Origin: Cricetomys ansorgei
Lineage: Eukaryota; Chordata; Mammalia; Rodentia; Nesomyidae
Direction of reading: 5' to 3'
Length of the DNA: 64,000 nucleotides
NCBI GenBank assembly: GCA_026225945.1
Contig: JAMJFZ010001816.1
Coordinates: 3,520,501-3,584,500 of the forward strand
The notes under the pieces were generated by a model. That model saw only the letters and a list, made by a program, of their open reading frames with translations. It did no database searches and was not told where the DNA came from. The position numbers and the translations under genes were made by a program. Shown here in pieces: positions 22,000 through 32,300 of the stretch (position 1 is its first letter; every line of letters begins with the position of its first letter).

Positions 22000-22470
22000 T
22001 TTGCTTAGGGGATTCATTTTTTTTTTCCTGGCCCATCACAATGGCTGATGAAAATATGTTCCTATCCATTTTTGAATTAATTCACGTGAAATTAAACAAA
22101 TATTTATCAAATCGTGGGGAGCCGTTCCATCAAATTGAAAGACCTGAGTAGGAAAAACCAATGTCACGAGCTTAATTACAGCTGGCATTTAAGAGAAATT
22201 GGCATTCTCAAGTTACTTGGCAATAATTAGAAATTATCAGTTGCAGCGCTTTTAAGATATGTGTATCTTTAACCTTTTAAACTTCTGAGCCCAAGGAAGT
22301 CCGAACAAAGTTGATTTTTAGGAAATAATTTGATAGATGGGTGAAGAAACAAATGTGTTCCAGTATCGTTTTGACATGATGATTCATAAGCAGGAGGATT
22401 TGGTGCTTGTAGTGAATTCCTCATGCGTTGCTCAAGCCTTTGTGGCTGAGTAAATCATCCCAGTGTGTGC
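22000..22470. promoter_or_regulatory. Candidate conserved enhancer-like block
   Basis: AT-rich, repeat-free DNA dense in transcription-factor-like words. Overlapping palindromes GAATTAATTC (22074-22083) and TTCACGTGAA (22081-22090, with a CACGTG E-box) are followed by TTAATTA (22172-22178) abutting CAGCTG (22179-22184) and by AATAATTAG. This mix of homeodomain TAATTA cores and E-boxes is typical of vertebrate developmental enhancers. Conservation cannot be seen from one sequence, so the call is inference. Confidence 0.35.
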
Positions 22471-22867
22471 AAATAGACGTCATCATCCCTGGCCTATGGA
22501 GCGCATAACCTTGTCCTCAACAGAAAGCTATCACAATAGAAACACAGCCAATTAACACGTCTCAGTGTTGAGCGAATTAATACACTGTCAAATGGGTCGC
22601 TTAAGTATGTACTTCTCTTACAGCTAAATAAGCCACAAAATCAAAATATATTTGCAGAGAATGTGAAATGACTTATTAAAGTTTATTCTTGTCTATAAGG
22701 ACCAAAAGAAATAAAGACCCTAATAAAAGCTGAAAAGTACCACAATTGAAGGATGGACTCAAGTATGTCCTAGCAGCTGACAGCAAGCAGGAGTAGAAAA
22801 GTGTATTAACTGTCATGGTAAACACACTGCTACTCATCAATCCATGAATCACCTATAGGCCAAAAAT

Positions 22868-23268
22868 GGTTCTAGCTTCATTTCTGTTCCTGTAATAAAA
22901 TACCCTGACAAAAATCAACTTAGGGTTGAAAGAGTTTACCAAACTTATATAGTCCATCAGGGTGAGGGAGTGGAGGCAGAAGCTCACAGCAAGCCAGTCA
23001 TAGAATCTCCACAGCCAAGAGCAGAGAAAAATAAAAGCATGTAGGCTGTTTGCTTACTTTCTTCTCTCAGTTCAGAAATCTCTACGTAGGTGATGGTGGC
23101 ACCCACAGTGGACTGGATATCCCCATATCAATTAACCATCAAGGCCATCCCCCACAGATATGCCCACAGGCCGATCTGATCTGGGCAATTCTACTTAAGT
23201 ACTCTCATCCCAGGTAATTCTAGGCTAAGTCAAATTAATAGTTAAAAGAAGCTAATAACCACCACAGG
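22868..23268 (-). mobile_element. ERVL/MaLR-type LTR (MT2-like), reverse
   Basis: Read on the reverse strand it begins TGTGGTGGTTATTAGC and runs through blocks typical of rodent ERVL-class LTRs ('ctagaattacctgggatgag', 'cagatcagatcggcctgtgg', 'gatggttaattgatatgg', 'ccagtccactgtgggtgcc'). The far end finishes in CA (plus-strand TG at 22868). About 400 bp, so probably a solo LTR. No clear target duplication was found. Confidence 0.75.
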
Positions 23269-23384
23269 AATCAAGAACATGAAGAATGACATGCCACAGC
23301 AGCTGGCTTGAAGAAGCTTATTGTGAACAAAAGTGAGCCAAAAACAGATAAGTGAATTAGTTATAATAATATCTACCATCTTTT

Positions 23385-23535
23385 GAATGGCTCTCATACA
23401 TTTACTAGTGACTAGACGATTTACATGCATCGCTTAACTAAATGGGGCATAAAACTTAGCTATTCTAGTTAATCTGGTTAATTAAAGTTTACATCCATAT
23501 TTTACAGAGGAAGTAACTGATTCACTTCAGCATTC
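23385..23535 (+). mobile_element. MIR SINE relic
   Basis: 'atttacatgcatcgcttaac' plus 'ccatattttacagaggaag' and 'taactgattcacttcag' follow MIR order (before the core, then the 'cccattttacagatgaggaaactgag' block). It is strongly decayed. Confidence 0.55.
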
Positions 23536-23754
23536 AGCTATATCAAAATGTCATGCTTAGTGCTGTCATGGAGACTCCAGAGAAAGAACAGAATGTGGCA
23601 AAGAGAGGAAACTGGAGGGGCTTCAAAGAGGAAGTCAATCGAAGATGAACAAATGACACTTAAAATCAAGGACACAGGCTGGGCAGCAGCAGTAGATTTG
23701 GTTTGATTTTGAGAACAAACACATGTGTGGATTAATTCACAAAAAAATGCATTT

Positions 23755-23780
23755 GTACACACACACACACACACACACAC
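23755..23780. repeat. (AC)n microsatellite
   Basis: About 13 AC units followed by AAATG. Confidence 0.95.
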
Positions 23781-24689
23781 AAATGAATAACCTATAAGCT
23801 AATGTTTACAGTACTCATCCTGTCCCATCAAAGGAAAGACTCATATAAGAAAGATTTGTTTCAAATAAATGTTAAAAAAGAAAATCTGGAAGTCTGACCC
23901 CTAATGTATTGGGTATACTATTGTCTTATATTGAGTCTATGTAACACATCTCAAATACAACAAAAACTCTATGAACATTAAATTAATTTTTTATAGATTG
24001 TTAAGTACCACAGGAGACTTAATATTTCTAACATTTCTGATCATCAGATTAAATAAAGTCTTCCAATTTATGGTTCAAATATAAATCTATGAAAATATGT
24101 CCACTGACAGTGAGCCAGCTTCTGTAGTCAAACAGCCAAGCCCTGGTGACAAAGTCAGACCAGAGATTTAAAAAATCCAAAGAATATGTAAGTTACAGAA
24201 GTTTATCTTAAAGTTGTCAAGGGTACAGTCAAGTGATTTTGAAAATTAACAGTGTCAGCCAGAGAACGTGAAAAGCAACTGAAAAAGCAATCTCAAATAC
24301 TGCACAAAGACACTCCTGTAAACCTGGAGTGGGTAAGTGTTTCCATTTCCCCATCCTCTGTGGCACTGTGTATGGAATACAAAGGCACTGTGGAAGGTGC
24401 AAGAAGCCGGGCACAGAAAGGTAAGTCTCGCATAGTCTCACTCATTTGTGCGAACTGAAAAGGTTGATCTGAGGCAGAGAAGGAAACAGAAATGAGAGGG
24501 TTAGAAAGTGGAGACAACAAGGTGGAAATCTGGCTTGGTTTTAAGATACGAAATAGCATTTTTGCATCAATCATGATACAAATATAATTTGTATCAATTA
24601 TCAATAACAATTATGAACCCTTAGTTCTAGTTTTCTGAAACAGAATTGCATAAACAAATCCTGTAACAACTTATGTTTCAGTGAACTAC
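23781..24689. other. Unassigned AT-rich sequence
   Basis: No gene or repeat was recognised. The open frame at 24293-24610 (reverse, 105 codons) has no domain. Confidence 0.4.
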
Positions 24690-24930
24690 AGGAATTGAAG
24701 TCTCCTGCTGGGGTTTAGATCTGACTTGAGTGTGTACTCCTGTGCTTCGGTGGTAGAAGCGTGGTCCTTGATGTAGGAATGTGGGAAGCAGCGGAATCCT
24801 TAAGAGACAGGATGTGGCCTAATACGAGAAGACTTGGGTAGTGGAATGCTGTTGTTGGAAGAGATTAATACAATTCTCTCAGTTTCCTGGAGAGAAATTG
24901 CTACAATTGAATAAGAATGTCTACTCCTGT
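24690..24930 (+). mobile_element. Decayed MaLR-type LTR
   Basis: 'ctggggtttagatctgact', 'gaagcgtggtccttgatgta', 'ttaagagacaggatgtggcc' and 'ggaagagattaatacaattc' follow the order of MaLR LTR blocks (header, 'cttggtcccc', 'ttaagaggtg...ggcc', 'gattaat'). Too diverged to place in a subfamily. Confidence 0.5.
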
Positions 24931-27799
24931 GCTGATGTTTCTCACAGCACCTTGGGATCTCATCCTGTTTGCATCCACCGTGATGTAGCCAATAGTCCCC
25001 GCACCATGGGTTAAGTAGATGAGAAATCATATTTTTAACTCCCTAAATTGAGCTTCATGAGATTCTTTCTTTCGAATTAGCTAGCCTCGAATGTTCTCTG
25101 ACAGCAAAAAAGAAAAAAAAAAAAAACTAAGACAAATTCTCACAGCATAGAAATGATAAATTCTTAAGATACAAATGGTAATTCTACTAAACTGCTAAAT
25201 CGCTGTGCAAATGCCATTGGTCTTCAAATTATCAGTATGTAAAACACATTATTTTGATTTGTAACAAAGATATGCAATGCCAAGACTTGGTCTTCACATT
25301 CTACTTAAACATAAGTAAAACTGAAACCCTAAAACCCAAGATTAGATTTCCACATAGGTATGAAGTATGTTACTTTCTACTCTAATCGTTAAGAAATTAT
25401 CACAACTGAAATAACCTGCTAAGCACTGTCAGGGGGGAGAGCCTATGCAGAACCCCTAGGCATGTCCCCACCCGCAAGAGAATGCACGTTCTCCTTTGAA
25501 GGACAGGATCACAGAGAAAACACAATGGGTTCTTCGCAAAGTCTTTATGTGTGTCTCTGGAAACACTAGAAGGGAAAGCCCTTAGCCACAAAACTCAGTT
25601 CAAACTGTCCGCTGATTAGAATGCCATCAGCTCTCAGTAGCAGAAGCAATAGCAACAAGTGTCCATATTCAGCACTTAATGAGAATCCAGGAGGTGTCAG
25701 AACATTCTACAAATTAAGCGGTATATTCAACTGTGTGAGGAGGTAGAATGTATAGACGTCAATGTATAGATGTGGAACCACAGGGATGGAACATCCTTAA
25801 TAAACAACAAAACCTTCACAGTTTTAAGTTCTTTCCCATGACAACTCTGATGGAAACACTGAGAATAACCACTCCATTGGACACACAGCTTGAGACGTCT
25901 TTACGTATGGAAAATATCGACAAAGCGAGCCCATCTCAGCAATACTGTATGTACTTTCCTCTCAATAAGCCCAAAGTAAGGATATCTGGGTTAAATGTTT
26001 AATCTCCGTTTAAAAAAGAAGTTTAGGTAAAAACAAAACCATGTTGCAAATCTGAGATCATTCAGAACTAAACTGTACGTAAAGTTCACCCCTTGGAATC
26101 CCCTTCTGTAATTAGAAACTAATGTTTTCCTTAAATCATCGTGCTCTCATGGATCTTCCTGAGATTTTAGAATTTTCTTTGTAAATTCCCAAACAAAAAC
26201 CCAAATTTATGGATTTAAGGAAAGTCTTTCTCTGCTTGGCCTCAGAAGCGTTTCCAAACATCCAGACACATGCGCACAGGCCCAAATGGCATTTAGGAGG
26301 GGAGGAAGGGAATTAGGATGTATCTTACGAGAGAAGAAAAATAAAAAATAAAAGGAACAAGCAGCACTGTGCAAATGAACCCACGTGCACACAAGTGCAA
26401 AGCATAAATTATTTAAAGCTCTCGGAGCATCAATTTTTATGCAAAACATTTTCATTTCCTTCAGGACAGAAGGTTGCTGGTTGCTAAATTCCATGAAGAC
26501 ATTCCTTTTTGTTTATTCATAATTTACAAGCTCCAACATCATTCCACTTTTGGTTCATCAGACAGGTTTTGGGCTAGGGAGATTGAGACCAAGGCCCCAC
26601 ACCTATTCTTTTTTTGCATGTTCTTGTTTGGTTCAGGGACTCTACAATCTCTGGCTTTTTACCCCACACACTTCATCAACACAGAGGACTTCTCTCTTGG
26701 CTTGGAATCAGTCAGAAAATCCCTCCATCCATCTTATTCTTGACCTGCACTACTTATGTGCACACACAGATCAATGTCTGTCCTTCACGCATGTGGTCAT
26801 GGGTTGCTAAGTCCACTTCTGCCTGCTTCACCCACAGGTGGGCTCTCACAGCTGGGGTGCCCTTAACACTGCACATAACAACACCTGGGGTTTCTACTCC
26901 CCATTTTAATGACAGCTCTGATCCTCATCTCCATTATGAAGCTACCATCATTATATTATGTTTTGAAGATTCTACCTCTCTACAAAGTGATGTCTTCCAA
27001 TCACCCGTTTACTCCAGCATGTGCTGTTTCTGTGTTTGATCCTTCTAGAAACTCAACTAGCAGAGTCTAGACATGATGCTAACTCCTGGGTAACTCCCTA
27101 ATGGACATATACAGGAGCAGTTTCTCACCTAAACTATCCATGGCTCTTTTCATATTCAGATATAGAGGATCAGTCTGACGTATGTCATGGCCTTATCATG
27201 TCTGGAACTGTGGAAGGTTTGGAGAGTTGACACCATGATTGTCCCCCACAGTTTCCCACACAGTGTTTGGGACAGTGCCTCTTCCAATCCAAGACTGGCC
27301 AACACACTTCCCTCAAGGGAAATCTTTTCCAAGACTCCCATTTCAGTCTGTGACAACACCAACATCCAACCGATGTGACATAGTGTTTGGCTCAATTTTA
27401 ACATTTTTCATTACCAAATAATAAAGCTCTCAGTGCACATTCCTTCAAAAACCTCTTCTGGTGTCCTTCTGCCGTCTCCCCTCCCCCGCCTCCTCTCTCT
27501 GAGGTCTCCTTTAGCAGTACTGACCATTTTCTGTCTCTCTGCTGTAGGTGATTCTCTCCAATGCACATGAGAAACAAGGCTGAAGTTTGAAAGAGTTCAC
27601 AGTATTACATTCAATCAAGAATTTATCATTCTCATTCACTTCCAGTTCATTTCAATTTTCCCCAGCATTCACTGAAATTATGAAATTTTCTCTTCTTGCA
27701 CTGGGAGAAGTTTGTCTTTCCCTCCTGTCAAATTATTTATCACCAAGCCACAAAAAAAAGCATTGAAAGGAAAACAAACAAACAACAACAACAAAAAAC
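24931..27799. other. Unassigned sequence, 2.9 kb
   Basis: No transposon or gene was recognised with confidence. It contains an A-rich run at 25108-25126 and pyrimidine-rich DNA at 27460-27560. The three-frame open stretch at 26474-27039 (up to 141 codons) has no domain, and overlapping frames argue against coding. Confidence 0.4.
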
Positions 27800-27995
27800 C
27801 AAGCTGTTCACGGTGGCTCATGTCCTATAATCTCAGTTCTTAGGAAGCTCAAGCAAGAAGAGCAAAAACTGAAGGTCAACCAGGGAAAGATAGGTGTTTT
27901 TTTTTTTTTTTTTTGTTTGTTTGTTTTGGCTTCGTTTTTTTGGTTTTTTAGTTCGTGGCCAGGCTGGGTTCTACAAAGCAGAGAACCTCTCAAAA
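27800..27995 (+). mobile_element. B1/B4-type SINE interrupted by a T-rich run
   Basis: The left part ('ttcacggtggctcatgtcc', 'tataatctcagttcttagg') and right part ('ggccaggctgggttctacaa', 'agcagagaacctctcaaaa') are the two halves of a 7SL-type SINE. A T-rich run with TTTG units (27897-27945) separates them, consistent with a secondary insertion of a poly-A tail in reverse orientation. Confidence 0.6.
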
Positions 27996-28255
27996 ATCAA
28001 AAAAGAAAAAAGTCAAACAAAGCAATCCACCTTAAAAACCAGAAGTGTTTTTTTAAAAACTCGTCACTAGAGGTAGTCTGCAGTGGAATGAGTAGCAAGC
28101 ACACTGGACTTCCTGCAATACTTATTAGCATTGTGTTTGATGATGACATAATGAAAGTTCTCCCCAAGGAAATTAAGAGAAATAAAGACAAGAATAATTA
28201 TTGTCATTATCCCAATTCACTGCAGAGAAGGTCTACCCAGTGTTCTACAGCATAA

Positions 28256-28835
28256 ATAATAAAATGGATCACAGAAAAGTAAATTTAGCATTCTTAGAAA
28301 ACATGGTAAACATGATTATATAGTCAAAAGTATACAGACTAATGTAATAGCATTAGAGTTCACGTATGAATTTAGCAAAGTCATTAAATACAAATTAAAA
28401 ACAAAAAATATTCAGTGTACCAGACATTAAAACCAATTTTACAAATTTGAAAGCCTAAAACGTAGAACTAAAGAATCAAATAAAAAATTAAACCTAATAA
28501 AAAATGTTCAAAACATTCATACCAAGAAACCAAAACACTGCTGAGAGAAATTAAATATGTGTTATAACATACTTAAGAAGAGGAAAACTCTATATTAAAA
28601 TGCAAATTCTACTCAGGTTGATTTGCAGATTCAATATAAATGCAAGGAACAATCCCAGAGGGTGGGAGGAAGTAAGGGAGCACGTCTTTGAGGGATGGAT
28701 GTTGGAAGGATTATTTCAAATTTAAAATAGAAAAAGGGAAACCGAGAATAGACAAACTGTCTTCAAGGTAAAGGACAAAGTTGAGGGGCACTAGCTCTCA
28801 CGTGCCCGCGTCTACCATAAAATGCTCATGACTTC
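28256..28835 (+). mobile_element. L1 LINE relic, ORF2 C-terminal region
   Basis: Several blocks match the L1 ORF2 region downstream of the reverse-transcriptase active site, in order: 'gaatttagcaaagtcatt...tacaaattaaaaac', 'caagaaaccaaaacactgct', 'gagagaaattaaatatgt', 'gatttgcagattcaatata', 'ccgagaatagacaaactgtc' and 'ggacaaagttgaggggcac'. Many indels break the frame. Upstream and downstream parts are missing or unrecognisable. Confidence 0.75.
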
Positions 28836-29183
28836 GATTTGGAAACTGATACACAAATTAAAAAAAAAAAAAAAAAAAAGCAATGCATCTACACACAAAT
28901 CTGATTACGGCCACCGGATTCTCATAAAGCAGACATTGTCTTGCAACTGCATATCCTTTGGGAGGGAGGGTGGATTAACCTACTTCTCACAGTACCAATA
29001 ATACACAAAAGCTGAATACATACAGACATAGATATAATCTGAAGAGTACACCAGTCAATGTGGAACAGAATAAAGAACTCTTCTTCATGATCTCTGTCAC
29101 AGGTTCATAAAATGAGATTCCAAGAGGACGTACAAAAAATATTACTTGGTAAAATAACCAATATCTAAATGGGGAATGAGGTC
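28836..29183. other. Poly-A run and unassigned sequence
   Basis: An A homopolymer of about 20 nt lies at 28860-28879, close to the L1 relic. The rest is unassigned and may be further decayed L1. Confidence 0.4.
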
Positions 29184-29266
29184 TGGGGCTTGTAGCTCAG
29201 GGCTGAAGCACAAACTCACACAGGCTCACATATAAGGCCCTGGTTCAATTCCTAGAACTACAAGGG
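29184..29266 (+). mobile_element. ID-type SINE, diverged
   Basis: 'tctggggcttgtagctcagg' and 'aaggccctggttcaattcct' followed by 'agaactacaag' are the two ID (BC1/tRNA-Ala-derived) landmarks at the expected spacing. Confidence 0.65.
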
Positions 29267-30489
29267 AGAACATTTCAGGTTTTTGTTGTTTTAATTGTGA
29301 ATGAGTTTGTGTATTTACCAAATCAGTACATGCAAGAATACGCTAGTTAACGTTCTGTGAAATAGCAAAGCACTGCAAACAGCCTGGTGTCCAATGGTAG
29401 AGCAGCCTGGTGGGTTCTGGATTATGAAGCTTTGGACACTGCACAGTGAGAAAACACAGGTAAAAAAGCCCAACCGCAATGGAAAAGAAAACAAAACCTG
29501 TTAGAGGGTGGAAGAGGTGGGTAAGACCTTCAGTATTCATGTGTGAGGACCTGAGCGTGGACCGCATTCCTACAGTGGGGTGGAAGCAGAGGCAAGCGCA
29601 TCCCTGAAAGCTTGTGGATCAGCTAGCCCAGTGCACAAACTGCCAGAACAACAGTGTGTCTCACAGAAGGCACAAAATGAAGACTGACGCTGCCTCCGTT
29701 CTCATGCCCTGGCATATCTGCATACACATTCACACATGAACACACACCAGAATACACACACACATACATACATGCGTACGTACATACATACATGCATGCA
29801 TAGGAGTCCATGCACACCAAAATAGAAAACTGCACATATCTTCGCTCCATATATGTAAACTCAAAACCAGACAAAGCTAATGGAAGTCAAAGTAGTACAT
29901 TTAGTGACAGTAATGGCTGGAACAGGTCATAAACAGGACTCTCAGGATGGGAATGTGTTGATTTTTATTTTTTTTATCTGGATGGTTGGTATGTCTATGT
30001 ATTCAGTTGTGAAACTTCACCAAAAAGCACACATTTTAGCCATTTTGCACATCTTTTTTTTTTTTATTAACTTCTGAAAAAACTAAAAAAAATTTCCTGA
30101 AAGAAAATTTGGACAAATTCATAATTTTAATCAAATTTCCAAAATTTCAGAGATGGCATCCAGAACCACGAGTCACTCTAAAGCTATACACTTTGCTGAA
30201 ATACAATAGAGTTTCACATCACAACAGGGACCAGTTACTTAAGGATAAGTCATTTCCAAGAAGAGGCTAAGAACCACAATCAGTCACAAAAGAACATCTC
30301 GTATTCCAGCTTTTCCCCAAAAAAAAAAAAAAAAAAAACCCTTCACACTATATCAGTCTTTAAAAGAGACAAGTTCAGGGTTTCTGTTTGGACAATATTG
30401 TATAGCTACAGACAGCATTATTTAATTAGTGAAACTGATGCCAAATTAGCTGGAGCAAACAATACAGCCACCCCTCCTTAATAACTCAG
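29267..30489. other. Unassigned sequence with CA/CATA repeat
   Basis: A CA/CATA/CATG mixture lies at 29740-29803 and includes GCGTACGTAC. T- and A-rich runs lie at 30052-30065 and 30318-30339. No gene was recognised. Confidence 0.45.
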
Positions 30490-30575
30490 GTGCCAGTTGT
30501 CAAGTTAGTTAAATTTTCTGGGTCTCGGCTGCCTATGAAATGAAGAGGTTCAAGACCTTCTAATCTCCTTTCATT
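30490..30575 (-). mobile_element. MIR SINE fragment (reverse)
   Basis: 'cagttgtcaagttagttaaa' with 'ttttctgggtctcggctgcc' and 'tatgaaatgaagagg' matches the reverse MIR block 'caagtcacttaacctctctgtgcctcagtttcctcatctgtaaaatg'. Confidence 0.5.
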
Positions 30576-31149
30576 ACAAAGTATAGACTCTGGTGTTATT
30601 GAAATGCACAAACCTGTGAGGTACCTGCAATCAGCTGGAATACACTAATATTGGTCAGCAGAGTTTGCATGTTCTAAGACCACATGGGCGAATTCATGAC
30701 ATTGAACCCGTATCATTTCCAGTAGTTCCCAAGCAGCTCGGGACAGGAACACCATGTGTAACTATTGTGTCAACTGTACACTATCATGCCTCTTTAAATT
30801 ACCCATATGGCACTGTGAGGCCGTAAAACTGGAGACCGTGGAGGGAATCATCTCCCTTATTTCCTAGAAGAGCCCGAGACTACAGCAGTGACTGAACACT
30901 CCTCTAGAGCAGTGGAGAATGCACTTGTGGCCTTGGAGAATTCAAAGGATGAGGAATTCCTCTCCTCACGCAGTTCAATAAAGAGCCGCATTATAGCAGA
31001 GTTTATCTGGGACTGTAAATAATTCCATTCCCTACAGCTTTACCACAGCCACTTGAAGCAGCTCAGAAATGTATCTGTCACATTGCCTTGTGTGATTTAA
31101 AGGAGTTTATTGTTTACAATAGTATCTCAGCAGTAAAAACACAATCCAT
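30576..31149. other. Unassigned single-copy-like sequence
   Basis: No repeat or gene was recognised. Moderately CpG-bearing for its base composition. Confidence 0.4.
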
Positions 31150-31345
31150 AAATCAGGTACTTGCCAGGCAGTGTGGTGAGTGCTTTATGTGAATTATCTT
31201 AAGTAATCCTCACGGTAACCTTGTGAAGAAGGGATATTAACCTCCACTTCACGGGTGAAGAAATGGAATTTGACAGCTCTCAAACCTCAGAGCCCATATT
31301 GCAAGTTGTTTACTTTCTTTCTGATCCCAAAGTGCATTCCCGCTT
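31150..31345 (+). mobile_element. MIR SINE
   Basis: The clearest MIR in the window: 'caggtacttgccaggcagtg', 'gtgagtgctttatgtgaat', 'taatcctcacggtaacctt', 'cttcacgggtgaagaaatgg', 'aaacctcagagcccatattg' are all in consensus order. MIRs predate placental mammals, so this is an orthology anchor. Confidence 0.8.
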
Positions 31346-31529
31346 CCCTCTTCCCACTCTGCTTCTCACAGGAAGCTGAAGGCTATACATTGTATAATCA
31401 TGGTGTGCCCAGAGGCTGGCGCATTAGCCAGGATGGACGGGAAAGGAGAACAGAACTAAAGAGACAAATAAAAGAATGTGCTTTTAACTTCGGAAGTGGT
31501 GCGTTTCTGAATAACTGGATCTATTGACT

Positions 31530-31650
31530 GGCAGTCCTGGGTATTGAACCCAGAGCACCTCGTGCACTAGGCAAGCACTCTACGGTATTGAACCCAGAGC
31601 ACCTCGTGCACTAGGCAAGCACTCTACTTCTCAGCCAGGTCCCCATACCA
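31530..31650 (-). mobile_element. ID/B4-type SINE (reverse) with internal exact tandem duplication
   Basis: Reverse-strand ID-like sequence ('gtattgaacccagagcacc', 'gtgcactaggcaagcactc', 'ttctcagccaggtcccc'). A 44-bp unit, 31540-31583, is repeated exactly at 31584-31627. The repeat covers the part corresponding to the tRNA-like B-box half. Confidence 0.85.
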
Positions 31651-32194
31651 CCCGCATGTCACTGATCAGTACACCACTGTAGGGATGGATGACAAATGAG
31701 CATAGTTACAGGTGTGGCTCATCTCACTGGTGCTACAGGGCCCTGGAATGATGGAGATTCTCACTGAACCAAGAACTCTATCTAGACCCATGCTGAGGAG
31801 CCCATGCTGAGGACCAGGAGCCAGGACCACTTTAATCTTGGTTTTGTCCAGGTGGCATGTCTTCTCTGTGCATGGAGGGAAGGGTGTATGGAAGTCTAAG
31901 GGAGCTGGACTGTTTACGGTTTGTAACGGGGCTTTCCTCAGGAGGAAACCCCTAAGTACATGTGCACGGGCCTGTGTGCAAGCTCCCACAAGGACCAACA
32001 GTTTCACAGAGCGATGTCTTGTTTATAAGAACACAGCTCATCAGAGGCAATTATATTTGCCTACTCTTTCTTCATCCCTGGATATCAGAAGGTCAGATCT
32101 GGCCTTCTCCGGTTGCTGAATTCAAAATCTGTTCTTTCAACTGTCAAGGTCCATGGGCCTACTCACAGTTCATGTACATTTTAATCGTTCTCAA
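31651..32194. other. Unassigned sequence
   Basis: A 14-bp unit (CCCATGCTGAGGAG) is tandemly repeated once at 31787-31813. The reverse open frame 31666-32007 (113 codons) overlaps forward frames and has no domain. Confidence 0.4.
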
Positions 32195-32300
32195 TCCACA
32201 GTGTGGATAAATTGATACCTATCTCACAGTAAGCCCACCATGACTGGAGAACGTGAACAATGCAACTTGCCGAAAGTATTTGTTGAAGCTGCTCTTAACT
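32195..32300 (-). mobile_element. MIR SINE relic (reverse)
   Basis: 'gtggataaattgatacctat', 'ctcacagtaagccc' and 'gaacaatgcaacttgccg' resemble the reverse MIR block 'ggataataatagtacctacctcatagg...gaacagtgcctggcac'. Confidence 0.5.

Larger units (their letters stand above)
18546..22867. other. 4.3-kb stretch without recognisable transposons
   Basis: Apart from a (CA)n run at 20052-20078, no repeat was recognised. The 3' part (20.8-22.7 kb) is AT-rich yet keeps many CpGs and holds the homeodomain/E-box motif block annotated at 22000-22470. Small open frames (up to 105 codons at 20780-21097, reverse) are unsupported. Confidence 0.5.

Noticed and set aside
26614..27039. 141-codon open frame overlapping two other frames
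   Set aside because: Three overlapping frames on the same strand and no domain argue against coding.
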